Source: Ruminococcaceae bacterium UBA1375 (GTDB taxonomy: Bacteria; Bacillota; Clostridia; Oscillospirales; Ruminococcaceae). Taken from it: a DNA stretch of 64,000 bases. Under the pieces are notes generated by a model. That model did not search any database and was not told where the DNA came from. It saw nothing but the letters and a program-made list of their open reading frames with translations. This document shows, piece by piece, positions 1 through 8,295 of the stretch (the stretch's first letter is position 1; each line of letters begins with the position of its first letter). Location: the NCBI GenBank assembly GCA_002305795.1, contig DBRF01000011.1:62001-126000 (forward strand), read 5' to 3'. A program made the position numbers and the translations under genes.

Positions 1-2
1 TC

Positions 3-455
3 GAACAAGCAGCCGCATTAAAAGCCCTTTTGGAACAATGGGGGGTGACCCAGGAGCAGGCGGCCCAAAAGCTGAACATGGCCCAGTCCACCATCGCCAA
101 TAAACTGCGGCTGCTGAAGCTTTCCCCGGAATGCAGGGAGTTGATCTTAAAATATAACCTCTCCGAACGCCACGCTCGTGCGGTGCTGAACTTGAAGGAA
201 GAACAGCAGCGTTCCCTGCTGGCACAGGCGGGGAAGCATCAGTGGACGGTGGCGAAGTTAGAACAGAGCGTGGAAAAACTGCAAAAGCAGAAGGTGGCAA
301 AGAAGCGTCCCAAAATGATTATCAAGGATGTACGGCTGTTCTTTAACAGCTTTCAAAAAACCGTGGACGCCATGGCAGAGGCAGGTATTCACGCCAAGAC
401 CCAGCAGGTGGAAAAAGAGGACTGCATCCAGTACATCGTGACCATCCCCAAATAA
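3..455 (+). CDS. noc: Nucleoid occlusion protein Noc, ParB/Spo0J family (5' partial)
   Basis: C-terminal 150 residues of a ParB-family protein; the reading frame is open to the left edge, so the start lies outside the window. A helix-turn-helix is visible around fragment residues 15-37 (TQEQAAQKLNMAQSTIANKL), followed by the basic C-terminal part. In Bacillus, Noc binds its own chromosomal sites and blocks septum assembly over the nucleoid; it arose by duplication of ParB. The assignment as Noc rather than a second Spo0J rests on order: it precedes a complete parA-parB pair, as noc precedes soj-spo0J in Firmicutes. The missing N-terminus, which holds the CTP-binding domain, prevents a firmer call. 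Confidence 0.8.
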   Translation, partial: EQAAALKALLEQWGVTQEQAAQKLNMAQSTIANKLRLLKLSPECRELILKYNLSERHARAVLNLKEEQQRSLLAQAGKHQWTVAKLEQSVEKLQKQKVAKKRPKMIIKDVRLFFNSFQKTVDAMAEAGIHAKTQQVEKEDCIQYIVTIPK

Positions 456-466
456 ATATTTCAGTT

Positions 467-500
467 ACAGCGCTGCGGCAATCGCCGGGCGCTGTTTTTT
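467..500 (+). terminator. Intrinsic terminator after noc
   Basis: Inverted repeat ACAGCGC (467-473) and GCGCTGT (489-495) followed by a T run. It sits 12 bases after the noc stop and separates noc from parA. Confidence 0.75.
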
Positions 501-522
501 GGCAGAAGCACAAAATCGGGAG

Positions 523-538
523 TGTTTCACGTGAAACA
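523..538. promoter_or_regulatory. parS centromere site
   Basis: TGTTTCACGTGAAACA is a perfect 16-base palindrome identical to the consensus ParB/Spo0J binding site of Firmicutes. It lies 119 bases upstream of the parA start, within the noc-parA gap. ParB clamps load here as CTP-bound dimers and spread; ParA and SMC act on the resulting complex. The site supports an origin-proximal position. Confidence 0.95.
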
Positions 539-576
539 TTTCTACAGTCTTTTTTTGAAAATTAAGGGAAAACGCA

Positions 577-605
577 TTCCTTTTTGGCCGCAAGTGTGCT
601 ATAAT
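577..605 (+). promoter_or_regulatory. Probable parA promoter (extended -10)
   Basis: TATAAT at 600-605 preceded by TGC (extended -10) with a weak TTCCTT 17 bases upstream. The predicted start is about 45 bases before the parA ATG. parS lies just upstream, so ParB spreading could affect this promoter; that is inference. Confidence 0.5.
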
Positions 606-656
606 GGAGCAGTAATCAGAAAAACAGGCAGAATTAGAAAAGAGGAATGCAGACCC

Positions 657-1427
657 ATGGGAAAAATCATTGCGGTAGCCAACCAGAAAGGCGGGGTAGG
701 GAAGACCACTACCTCGGTGAATCTGGCCGCCGCCCTGGGACGGAAAAAGAAAAAAACCCTCCTCATCGACACCGACCCTCAGGGCAATGCCACCAGCGGG
801 GTAGGGGTGAACAAGCGGGAGATGCAGCAATCAGTTTATGATATGCTCATTGGCAACACCAGGGCATCGCAGCTGGTGCAAAAAACCAAGTTCGATAACC
901 TTTGGGTGATTCCCGCCAGCATGGATTTGGCAGGCGCCGAAGTGGAACTGGTGGAACTGCCCGACCGGATCAACCGGCTGAAAAAGGGCATTATCGGGGT
1001 AAAGGACCAGTTCGACTTTATCATTATCGACTGTCCCCCCTCCTTGGGTTTGATTACCCTGAACGCTTTAAACGCCGCCGATTCGGTGCTGATTCCCATT
1101 CAGTGCGAATATTACGCTCTGGAAGGGCTGAGCCAGCTGATGGCTACCGTGCGGACGGTGAAGAAAAAGTACAACAACGCCCTGGATGTGGAAGGGGTAT
1201 TGCTGACCATGTTTGACGGACGGCTGAACCTGACCACCCAGGTGGTGGAGGAAGTGAAAAAATACTTTGCGGGAAAGGTGTACAAAACGGTGATACCCCG
1301 AAACGTCCGCCTCAGCGAAGCTCCTTCCTTCGGCGAGCCGGTGCTGTACTACGACAAGGGCAGCAAGGGAAGCAAGGCCTATCTGGACCTGACCCAGGAA
1401 GTCTTGAAAAATAATAAGAAACGATAA
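657..1427 (+). CDS. parA: Chromosome partitioning ATPase ParA (Soj)
   Basis: 256 residues, typical for Soj. The deviant Walker A KGGVGKTT is at residues 11-18, the DTDPQGNA motif at 38-45 and a Walker B (IIIDCPPSLG) near 120-130. The ATP-bound dimer binds DNA non-specifically and, with ParB at parS, drives origin segregation and modulates DnaA in Bacillus. I chose ATG 657 because it gives the normal family N-terminus and follows AGAGGA; the frame stays open upstream to a GTG at 522, but that start would fall across parS. parB follows after 20 bases in one operon. Confidence 0.95.
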   Translation: MGKIIAVANQKGGVGKTTTSVNLAAALGRKKKKTLLIDTDPQGNATSGVGVNKREMQQSVYDMLIGNTRASQLVQKTKFDNLWVIPASMDLAGAEVELVELPDRINRLKKGIIGVKDQFDFIIIDCPPSLGLITLNALNAADSVLIPIQCEYYALEGLSQLMATVRTVKKKYNNALDVEGVLLTMFDGRLNLTTQVVEEVKKYFAGKVYKTVIPRNVRLSEAPSFGEPVLYYDKGSKGSKAYLDLTQEVLKNNKKR

Positions 1428-1447
1428 CCCGGAAAGGAGGAAATGCC

Positions 1448-2296
1448 ATGGCAAAACGTGGATTGGGCAAGGGATTGGAAGCCTTGTTCGAGGACAACAG
1501 CGTTTTTTCAGAACAGCAAGGGGAGCAGATGATTCCCATTTCGGAATTTACCCCCAATCCGGACCAGCCCCGGAAAGAGTTTGACCGGCAGGCGCTGGAA
1601 CAGCTGGCAGATTCCATCCGGGAACACGGCGTCATCCAGCCTTTGGTGGTCACCGCCCAGGAGGATGGAAGCTACCTCATTGTGGCCGGGGAACGCCGGT
1701 ATCGGGCCGCCCGCATGGCGGGGCTCACCGAGCTTCCCGCTGTGGTGCGGGATTTATCTGCCCAGCAGATTATGGAATTTGCCCTGATTGAAAACCTTCA
1801 GCGGGAAGACCTGAATCCCATGGAAGAAGCTGCCGGGTACCAGCAGCTGATTCAGGAATACGGGTTTACCCAGGAGCAGGTGGCTCACAGTGTGGGAAAA
1901 TCCCGTCCGGTGATTGCCAATGCTTTGCGGCTGATGAATCTGCCGGAAGATGTGGCAGACTTGGTGCGGGAGAGAAAACTCTCCACCGGCCATGCCAGGG
2001 CGCTGTTGGCGTTGGAGGACCCGGAAGAGATGTCCCAGGTGGCCAAACAGGTGGTGGCAAAGGATTGGACGGTGCGGCAGGTGGAAAAATACTGTCGGAA
2101 GAAAGAAACGCCGCCGAAACCGCCCAAACAGCAGGACACCTACCTGGTGGAAGCTCAGGCTGCTTTGGAGGAAACCACCGGCCGGAAAATCGCCATTCAA
2201 GGCAAAGAAGAGGAAGGGAGTATTTCCATTCCCTATTACAGTAAGGAAGAACTGCATCAGCTGGTAGAACAAATCAGCAGATGGTTGGAATCTTAA
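1448..2296 (+). CDS. parB: Chromosome partitioning protein ParB (Spo0J)
   Basis: 282 residues. The N-terminus carries the ParA-activating peptide (MAKRGLGKGLEALF); the CTP-binding motif GERRYRA is at 81-87, the conserved ENLQRED region starts at 115, a helix-turn-helix for parS recognition spans about 141-163, and the C-terminus is the dimerisation domain. It binds parS (a perfect site at 523-538), spreads as a CTP-gated clamp, stimulates ParA and recruits SMC. The ribosome-binding site AAAGGAGG lies just before the ATG; it is cotranscribed with parA and followed 19 bases later by serS. Confidence 0.95.
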   Translation: MAKRGLGKGLEALFEDNSVFSEQQGEQMIPISEFTPNPDQPRKEFDRQALEQLADSIREHGVIQPLVVTAQEDGSYLIVAGERRYRAARMAGLTELPAVVRDLSAQQIMEFALIENLQREDLNPMEEAAGYQQLIQEYGFTQEQVAHSVGKSRPVIANALRLMNLPEDVADLVRERKLSTGHARALLALEDPEEMSQVAKQVVAKDWTVRQVEKYCRKKETPPKPPKQQDTYLVEAQAALEETTGRKIAIQGKEEEGSISIPYYSKEELHQLVEQISRWLES

Positions 2297-2315
2297 CAGA
2301 AAAGAGGAAACTAAC

Positions 2316-3593
2316 ATGTTAGACATTCGTTTGATTCGGGAAAATCCGGATTTGGTGAAGGACGCAGTAAAACGGAGAAATGGCAACCTTGACGCCACCG
2401 TGGATGAAATTTTGGAGATTGATGCCAAGCGCCGGGAGATTTCTACCCAAAATGACCAGCTGCGGAACCAGCAAAAGACCATCAGCAAACAGATCCCTCA
2501 GTTGAAAAAGGAAGGGAAGGACATTGCTGAGATTATGGAGTCCACCAAAAAGCTCAGCGATACCATTGCGGAAAACACCAAGACGGTTTCTCAGCTGGAA
2601 GCCAGACAGCGTCAACTGCTGCTGAGCATTCCCAATATTCCCCATGAATCGGTTCCCACCGGCTTAGATGACAGCCAGAACACCGATATGCGTCACTGGG
2701 GAGAGCCCACCAAGTTTGACTTTGAGCCCAAAGCCCACTGGGACATCGGCAAGGACCTGGGGATTCTGGACCCGGAAACCGCCGCCAAAGTCACCGGTAA
2801 GCGGTTCCACTTCTACAAAGGTTTGGGCGCCAAGCTGGAACGGGCCGTCATCAACTTCTATCTGGACACCCACACCAGCCGGGGATACACCGAAGTGCTG
2901 CCCCCGTATATGGTGAACCGGGCTTCCATGACCGGCACCGGCCAACTGCCCAAGTTTGAAGAGGACGCCTTCTCCATCAAAAACGAAGGCTTTGACTATT
3001 TCCTGATTCCCACCGCTGAAGTGCCGGTGACCAATATGTATCGGGACGACATTTTGGACGGCAAAGACCTGCCTATTAAATACTGTGCCTATTCTGCCTG
3101 CTTCCGGGCAGAAGCCGGCAGTGCCGGACGGGACACCCGTGGCTTGATCCGTCAGCACCAGTTTAACAAGGTGGAGCTGGTAAAGTTTGCCCGGCCGGAA
3201 AACTCCTACGAAGAACTGGAAAGCCTGACCCACGACGCAGAATACTGTCTCCAGCAGCTTGGCCTGCCTTATCGGGTAGTGACTTTGTGCAGCGGTGATT
3301 TGGGCTTCTCCAGCGCCAAAACCTACGACATTGAAGTGTGGCTGCCCAGCTACAATGCTTATAAGGAGATTTCCTCCTGCTCTAACTTCGAGGACTACCA
3401 GGCTCGTCGGGCCAACATTAAGTTCCGGGACAACCCTAAGGAAAAACCCCGGCTGGTTCACACCCTCAATGGCTCCGGCTTGGCAGTAGGACGGACGGTA
3501 GCTGCCATTCTGGAAAACTACCAGAATGCAGACGGCAGCGTAACCGTGCCGGAAGTGCTGAAAAAGTACATGGGTTGCGATGTCATTAAATAA
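2316..3593 (+). CDS. serS: Serine--tRNA ligase
   Basis: 425 residues, normal length. It charges tRNA-Ser (and tRNA-Sec where present) with serine. The N-terminal coiled-coil arm that contacts the tRNA long variable arm spans about residues 30-105; the class II core follows, with TAE at 233-235, motif 2 FRAEAGSAGRDTRG at 263-276 and motif 3 NGSGLAVGRT at 385-394. It directly follows parB with a short gap and a weak AGAGGA, so it is probably read with the partition genes, as in several Clostridia. A strong terminator follows. Confidence 0.96.
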   Translation: MLDIRLIRENPDLVKDAVKRRNGNLDATVDEILEIDAKRREISTQNDQLRNQQKTISKQIPQLKKEGKDIAEIMESTKKLSDTIAENTKTVSQLEARQRQLLLSIPNIPHESVPTGLDDSQNTDMRHWGEPTKFDFEPKAHWDIGKDLGILDPETAAKVTGKRFHFYKGLGAKLERAVINFYLDTHTSRGYTEVLPPYMVNRASMTGTGQLPKFEEDAFSIKNEGFDYFLIPTAEVPVTNMYRDDILDGKDLPIKYCAYSACFRAEAGSAGRDTRGLIRQHQFNKVELVKFARPENSYEELESLTHDAEYCLQQLGLPYRVVTLCSGDLGFSSAKTYDIEVWLPSYNAYKEISSCSNFEDYQARRANIKFRDNPKEKPRLVHTLNGSGLAVGRTVAAILENYQNADGSVTVPEVLKKYMGCDVIK

Positions 3594-3623
3594 TTACAAA
3601 GAGTAAAATATTACAAATTGGAA

Positions 3624-3654
3624 AGCACCTGAGCCAATCGCTCAGGTGCTTTTT
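3624..3654 (+). terminator. Intrinsic terminator after serS
   Basis: Eleven-base-pair perfect stem AGCACCTGAGC / GCTCAGGTGCT (3624-3634, 3640-3650) with a short loop and a T run. It ends the parA-parB-serS transcript. The 190 bases from here to guaB hold only the opposing guaB terminator. Confidence 0.85.
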
Positions 3655-3798
3655 GAATGGGGGAGAGGGGAGCAAACGCAGAACGGCGGAAAGTTTCAAC
3701 GGTGTTCAAACAAAACTGTTAATAACTTTTTCCCTTGCGCCGGAAAATCCCGAAAGTTTTTAACAAACCACTGCAAGGAGCGTAGAAAACTCCGATTA

Positions 3799-3836
3799 AA
3801 AAGACAAAAGAAAAGAGCGCTGCAAACGCAGCGCTC
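3799..3836 (-). terminator. Intrinsic terminator of guaB
   Basis: On the minus strand GAGCGCTGC and GCAGCGCTC form a 9-bp stem with a GTTT loop (3815-3836), followed by a T-rich tract (A-rich on plus at 3799-3814). It is about ten bases beyond the guaB stop. Confidence 0.85.
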
Positions 3837-3846
3837 GAAAAGAATC

Positions 3847-5319
3847 TTACATATTGGCGGAGTAGTTGGGGGCTTCCTTGGTGATAAAGATGTCGTGGGG
3901 ATGGCTTTCCTTCAAACCGGCGCCGGTGATTCGGATGAAACGACCCTTAGTCTGAAGTTCTTCCAGGGTGGCGCAGCCGCAGTAGCCCATACCGGACTTC
4001 AAGCCGCCCATAAGCTGGAAGATGGTGTCGGCCAGCATTCCTTTGTAGGGGACCCGGCCTTCCACTCCTTCGGGAACCAGCTTTTTGTTGTTCTGCTGGA
4101 AATAACGGTCCTTGGAGCCGTTGTTCATGGCAGCCAGGCTGCCCATGCCCCGGTATACTTTGAAGGAGCGGCCCTGGTAGATTTCGGTTTCACCGGGGGC
4201 TTCGTAGCACCCGGCCAGAAGACTGCCCAGCATCACGGTGTTGCCGCCGGCAGCAATGGCCTTGACAATGTCGCCAGAATATTTAATGCCGCCGTCTGCA
4301 ATAATCGGGATGTTGTACTTGGCTGCTTCGCAGGCAGCGTCGTAGATGGCGGTGATCTGAGGCACGCCGATGCCGCTGACCACACGGGTGGTGCAGATGG
4401 AGCCGGGGCCGATACCCACCTTCACTGCATCCGCACCGGCTTCGATCAAAGCACGGGTACCTTCCGCAGTGGCTACGTTGCCGGCAATCAGGCAGCAATC
4501 CGGGAATGCTTCCTTCACCTTGCGCACGCAGTCCAGAATACCCTGGCTGTGGCCGTGGGCGGAGTCCAGAACCAGTACGTCGGCCTGGGCATCCAGCAGG
4601 GCCTTGGCACGGTCCAGCACGTCAGCAGTTACGCCGATGGCGGCGGCGCAGAGCAGGCGGCCGTTTTTATCCCGGGCGGTGTTGGGATACTGATAGGCTT
4701 TTTCAATGTCCTTGATGGTGATCAGGCCGCTGAGGTTGCCCTCTTCGTCCACCAAAGGCAGTTTTTCGATTTTGTGCTTTTTCAAGATCTGCTGGGCTTC
4801 TTCCAAGGTGGTGCCAATGGGGGCGGTGATGAGCTTTTCCTTGGTCATCACGTCCCGGATGGGCACGTTGAAGTCATCCATAAACTTCAGGTCCCGGTTG
4901 GTGATAATGCCCACCAGCTTTTTGCCTTCCACAATAGGCACGCCGCTGATCTTGTATTTTGCCATGAGATCGTTGGCTTCGTAAACGTAGTTGTTTTCAC
5001 TTAAAGAAAAGGGGTCGGTAATAACGCCGTTTTCACTGCGCTTGACCCGGTCAACCTGATCTGCCTGTTCGGCAATGCTCATATTTTTGTGGATGACGCC
5101 GATGCCGCCTTCTCTGGCGATGGCAATGGCCATAGCAGATTCCGTCACTGTATCCATTGCGGCAGAAATAACCGGCGTATTCAGCCAAATATCTTTGGCT
5201 AAGCGGGTTCGTACGCTGACATCGGCCGGAAGCACATGGCTTTCGGCGGGGATCAGAAGAACATCGTCAAAGGTGAGTCCTTCTTTTACGAACTTTTTGT
5301 TGAAATCAGTTTCTAACAT
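3847..5319 (-). CDS. guaB: Inosine-5'-monophosphate dehydrogenase
   Basis: 490 residues. It oxidises IMP to XMP with NAD+, the committed step to guanine nucleotides. The TIM barrel is interrupted by two CBS domains at about residues 100-155 and 160-210; the active-site loop GPGSICTTR puts the catalytic cysteine at 309, followed by the conserved YRGMGS region and an Arg/Tyr flap. It is a single-gene minus-strand unit between serS and the divergent bofA-like gene, with its own consensus-like promoter and terminator. I looked for a purine riboswitch in the 60-base leader and found none. A plus-strand open frame covering it is a codon-bias shadow. Confidence 0.97.
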   Translation of the reverse strand: MLETDFNKKFVKEGLTFDDVLLIPAESHVLPADVSVRTRLAKDIWLNTPVISAAMDTVTESAMAIAIAREGGIGVIHKNMSIAEQADQVDRVKRSENGVITDPFSLSENNYVYEANDLMAKYKISGVPIVEGKKLVGIITNRDLKFMDDFNVPIRDVMTKEKLITAPIGTTLEEAQQILKKHKIEKLPLVDEEGNLSGLITIKDIEKAYQYPNTARDKNGRLLCAAAIGVTADVLDRAKALLDAQADVLVLDSAHGHSQGILDCVRKVKEAFPDCCLIAGNVATAEGTRALIEAGADAVKVGIGPGSICTTRVVSGIGVPQITAIYDAACEAAKYNIPIIADGGIKYSGDIVKAIAAGGNTVMLGSLLAGCYEAPGETEIYQGRSFKVYRGMGSLAAMNNGSKDRYFQQNNKKLVPEGVEGRVPYKGMLADTIFQLMGGLKSGMGYCGCATLEELQTKGRFIRITGAGLKESHPHDIFITKEAPNYSANM

Positions 5320-5380
5320 AGGCGCTCCGCTTCCTTTCTTTTCTGTCGATTACTGTTGCTTCCTTGTGGTTATTAGATGA

Positions 5381-5409
5381 ATTATACTACATTCCCCCAG
5401 GACGGTCAA
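5381..5409 (-). promoter_or_regulatory. guaB promoter
   Basis: Minus-strand TTGACC (complement of 5404-5409), 17-base spacer, TATAAT (complement of 5381-5386). Transcription would begin about 55 bases before the guaB ATG. Confidence 0.75.
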
Positions 5410-5439
5410 GAGGTCAATATGGAGATTTTTCCCAGCTTG

Positions 5440-5468
5440 TCATAGGGGTGCTTTTGGCAACATATCCA
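5440..5468 (+). promoter_or_regulatory. Candidate sigma-E-like promoter of the bofA-like gene
   Basis: TCATAGG at 5440-5446, then 14 bases, then CATATCCA at 5461-5468. This resembles the mother-cell sigma-E form (ATA-containing -35, CATA-containing -10, 13-15 spacing) better than a sigma-A promoter, and would start RNA about 25 bases before the gene. The match is partial and the call is inference. Confidence 0.35.
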
Positions 5469-5498
5469 TAACAGGGAAAAAGGACGGAGGGATTCAGG

Positions 5499-5744
5499 TT
5501 GTACTACGATTGGATCATCTTTGGAGCGGCCGGGGTGTGCTGGCTGATCCAGTTGTTTTATTGCAAAACCCGTCATTTAGGAGGAAAGGGCCTGCTGTTT
5601 TCCCTGCTGGCAGGCAGCGGGATTCTGGCGCTGCTGGGCTGGCTGCACATGGGACTGGCTTTCAACGCAGTAAACCTGGCTGTTTCACTGGGATTGGGCA
5701 TTCCCGGCCTAATTATCTTACTGCTGTTTTCCGTTTTTTACTAA
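5499..5744 (+). CDS. bofA: Pro-sigma-K processing inhibitor BofA family protein
   Basis: 81 residues with a TTG start after GGAGG. Two to three hydrophobic segments are visible (about 5-20, 28-48 and 55-80), and the C-terminal half carries the family signature NLAVSLGLGIPGLIILLL. In Bacillus, BofA sits in the outer forespore membrane and with SpoIVFA holds the SpoIVFB intramembrane protease inactive until the forespore signals, delaying sigma-K activation. Its presence suggests a sporulating lineage, although BofA-like proteins also occur in Clostridia with altered sigma-K control. It is a single gene between guaB and the phosphatase. Confidence 0.75.
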   Translation: MYYDWIIFGAAGVCWLIQLFYCKTRHLGGKGLLFSLLAGSGILALLGWLHMGLAFNAVNLAVSLGLGIPGLIILLLFSVFY

Positions 5745-5855
5745 AAACAAGAAACAAAAATCAGGAAATTGTAAAAACTCTATGGATTCTTTGGCAAAGC
5801 GTTGCAAAGCAAAAAAGAATTTGATATGATAAAGAAAAGTAAGGAGGAGATAAGG

Positions 5856-6569
5856 ATGCGTGTGGATTTCCATTCTCATGTGGTGCCGGGAGTGGACGAC
5901 GGCTCCAAAAACACCGAAATGAGTTTAGAAATGCTGCGCCGGATGCGCCGGCAGGGAACCGACCTGGTGGTGGCAACTCCTCACTATTATGTAGGCCGCA
6001 CAGCGCCGGAAGAGTATCTGGAAAAAATATCTGACGCCTGTTATCTGCTGCGGGAAGCCATCCAGCAGAGTGGGGAAGAGGTGCCCAAGCCGGCATTGGG
6101 ATACGAGGTTTATTATTTCAAGGGGATTTCCCAAGCCAACTTTATCAACCTCTTTACCATCGGCAACAGCCCCTACCTGCTGCTGGAACTGCCTACCCGC
6201 CCTTTGACCAACGCCGATGTGGAAGACATTTTTCGGATTCGGGCCAATCAAGGGCTGATCCCGATTCTAGCCCATGTGGAGCGGTACCTGGCCTTTGAAA
6301 GCTTTGACTTTTTGCAGGATATGATCCGGCAGGGAGAGCTGCTGGCTCAGGTGAACGCCGATTCTCTGCTGAAGTGGAGCACCCGGAAAAAGGCGCTGGC
6401 CTTTTTGAAAAACGGCACGGCGCAGTTTTTGGGCAGCGACGCCCACAATCTGGACCAACGGGCTCCTCGTTTGGAGGAAGCGATGGCCGTGATTGAGAAA
6501 AAAGCGGGAAAGGAATTGGTGCAGCGGATTGACCGTGATTCCGAAGCGCTGATTGAAAAATGCCTGTAA
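5856..6569 (+). CDS. CpsB/CapC (YwqE) family tyrosine-protein phosphatase, PHP domain
   Basis: 237 residues. The PHP-fold metal ligands appear as the N-terminal HSHVVPGVDDG (residues 5-15), ATPHYY near 45-50, a conserved HVERY near 145 and a C-terminal SDAHN. Family members are manganese-dependent phosphatases that dephosphorylate bacterial tyrosine kinases controlling capsule polymer length. I chose ATG 5856 because AAGGAGG lies at proper distance; upstream in-frame starts lack one. No tyrosine kinase or polysaccharide gene is near, so its partner is encoded elsewhere or it acts on another phospho-substrate. A terminator follows. Confidence 0.85.
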   Translation: MRVDFHSHVVPGVDDGSKNTEMSLEMLRRMRRQGTDLVVATPHYYVGRTAPEEYLEKISDACYLLREAIQQSGEEVPKPALGYEVYYFKGISQANFINLFTIGNSPYLLLELPTRPLTNADVEDIFRIRANQGLIPILAHVERYLAFESFDFLQDMIRQGELLAQVNADSLLKWSTRKKALAFLKNGTAQFLGSDAHNLDQRAPRLEEAMAVIEKKAGKELVQRIDRDSEALIEKCL

Positions 6570-6630
6570 TACGATTTGAAATACATTGGTAAATAAATAC
6601 ATTTTGTATATTTCATTTTCACTGTAAGGA

Positions 6631-6658
6631 CCGGAAGCACATCTGCTTTCGGTTTTTT
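6631..6658 (+). terminator. Intrinsic terminator after the PHP phosphatase
   Basis: CCGGAAGC and GCTTTCGG form an 8-bp stem with one G-T wobble, followed by six T. Confidence 0.75.
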
Positions 6659-6736
6659 GCTACAAACTTTCCTTGTGTTTTAAAGGGAAACTATGTATAA
6701 TAAAAATGACAGAAAATAGAAGGGAAGGGTGGGAAA

Positions 6737-8272
6737 ATGGGAATCCAACAGCTGCACAGCATGGCTTGTTTTGGGATGAACGCCTATCCTGTGCTGGTGG
6801 AAACGGATATTCTGCGCGGACTTCCCAATTTTACGGTGGTGGGTCTGCCCGACGCCGCAGTAAAAGAAAGCCGGGACCGGGTGCGGTTTGTGTTTAAAAA
6901 CTGCGGGTTCACCTTTCCCACCGGACGGATCACCGTGAATCTAGCGCCGGCGGATTTGAAAAAAAGTGGCGCCGCCTACGACCTTCCCATCTTTTTGGGC
7001 CTGCTGCTTTCCAGCGGGCAGATTCAGGATGTAGGTTTGGAGGACGCCGCTTTTTTGGGGGAACTTTCCCTTTCTGGCAAACTGCTGCGGGTGGATGGGG
7101 TGCTGCCTATGGTGCTGGCGGCCAAGGAAGCGGGCATCAAAAAGGTGTTTCTTCCCGCAGAAAACCAGCAGGAAGCCGCTGTGGTGCAGGGAATGGAGAT
7201 TTACGGCCTGGAACATGTCAATCAGTTTATCTCCTTTTTAGAAGGGCGGATTCAACTGACCCCCGCCCGCTATACCCGCTCAAAGTCGGTGGAAGAAGCC
7301 CTGGCGCCGGATTTTGCGGATGTAAAAGGACAGCCGGTTGCCCGCCGGGCGGTGGAGCTGGCGGTGGCAGGGGGACACAACCTGTTGCTCATAGGTTCCC
7401 CGGGAGCGGGAAAATCCATGCTGGCCAAACGGATTCCCGGCATTCTGCCCCCCATGACCTTTGAGGAGTCCATTGAAACCAGCCGCATTTATTCGGTGGC
7501 GGGACTGCTCAGCAGCAAACAGCCGTTGATTACCACCCGGCCCTTCCGGGCGCCCCACCATTCCATTTCTGCGGCGGGATTGTCCGGCGGGGGCAGCGTC
7601 CCCCAGCCGGGGGAAATCAGCCTGGCGCACAACGGGGTGCTGTTTTTGGACGAGCTGCCGGAGTTCAACCGTCAGGCCATTGAAGTGCTCCGCCAGCCCA
7701 TGGAGGACGGCACCGTTACCATCTCCCGGGTTCGGGGGACCTTGACCTATCCCTGCCGGGTGATGGTGGTGGCGGCTATGAACCCCTGTCCCTGCGGCTA
7801 TTTCGGCCACCCCACCCGGGCCTGCACCTGCCGGAAAGGAGAGGTAAGCAAATACCTCAGCCGTATCAGCGGGCCGCTGTTGGATCGGCTGGACCTCCAT
7901 GTGGACGTGCCGCCGGTGGATTACGACAGCTTGGCCAACCATGAAAAATCCGAGTCTTCCGCTTCCATCCGAGAACGGGTGATGAAGGTGCGCCGGATGC
8001 AGCAGCAGCGGTTTCAAGGAAAGGGTATCTACACCAACGCCCAGATCCCCCCGGGGTCGCTGGAGGAATTCTGTCCGGTGGACGATGGCGCTAAGGCCAT
8101 GTTAAAAAGCGCCTTTGAGCGGCTGGGACTTTCCGGCCGGGCCTATGACCGGATTTTAAAGGTAGCCCGGACCGCCGCAGACCTGGAGGGAAGCGAAGTG
8201 ATTCGGCGGCCCCATATTGCAGAAGCCATACAGTATCGCAGTTTGGACCGGAAATACTGGTCACGGCTGTAA
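6737..8272 (+). CDS. comM: YifB family Mg-chelatase-like AAA+ ATPase (ComM-like)
   Basis: 511 residues, the normal length for YifB/ComM. The N-terminal ChlI-type domain (about 1-170) is followed by the AAA+ core with Walker A GSPGAGKS at 220-227, Walker B LFLDELPEF near 305, a CxC zinc-type cluster (NPCPCGYFGHPTRACTC) near 355 and a C-terminal Mg-chelatase domain. ComM is a hexameric helicase that drives branch migration during integration of transformed DNA in Gram-negative species; the Gram-positive role is less defined. The ATG follows GGAAGGGTGGG. comEB-like dCMP deaminase follows 23 bases later, likely cotranscribed. Confidence 0.9.
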   Translation: MGIQQLHSMACFGMNAYPVLVETDILRGLPNFTVVGLPDAAVKESRDRVRFVFKNCGFTFPTGRITVNLAPADLKKSGAAYDLPIFLGLLLSSGQIQDVGLEDAAFLGELSLSGKLLRVDGVLPMVLAAKEAGIKKVFLPAENQQEAAVVQGMEIYGLEHVNQFISFLEGRIQLTPARYTRSKSVEEALAPDFADVKGQPVARRAVELAVAGGHNLLLIGSPGAGKSMLAKRIPGILPPMTFEESIETSRIYSVAGLLSSKQPLITTRPFRAPHHSISAAGLSGGGSVPQPGEISLAHNGVLFLDELPEFNRQAIEVLRQPMEDGTVTISRVRGTLTYPCRVMVVAAMNPCPCGYFGHPTRACTCRKGEVSKYLSRISGPLLDRLDLHVDVPPVDYDSLANHEKSESSASIRERVMKVRRMQQQRFQGKGIYTNAQIPPGSLEEFCPVDDGAKAMLKSAFERLGLSGRAYDRILKVARTAADLEGSEVIRRPHIAEAIQYRSLDRKYWSRL

Positions 8273-8295
8273 TAAAACCAACAGGAGGCTATATT

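Noticed and set aside
522..656. An upstream start for parA at a GTG in the same frame
   Set aside because: It would translate through parS and add a 45-residue tail absent from Soj proteins.
3646..5004. Long plus-strand open frame of 452 codons opposite guaB
   Set aside because: Antisense to a clearly conserved enzyme; the protein has no family character and the frame results from GC-rich codon bias.
5320..5380. Purine riboswitch before guaB
   Set aside because: The leader is about 55 bases and lacks the conserved core.
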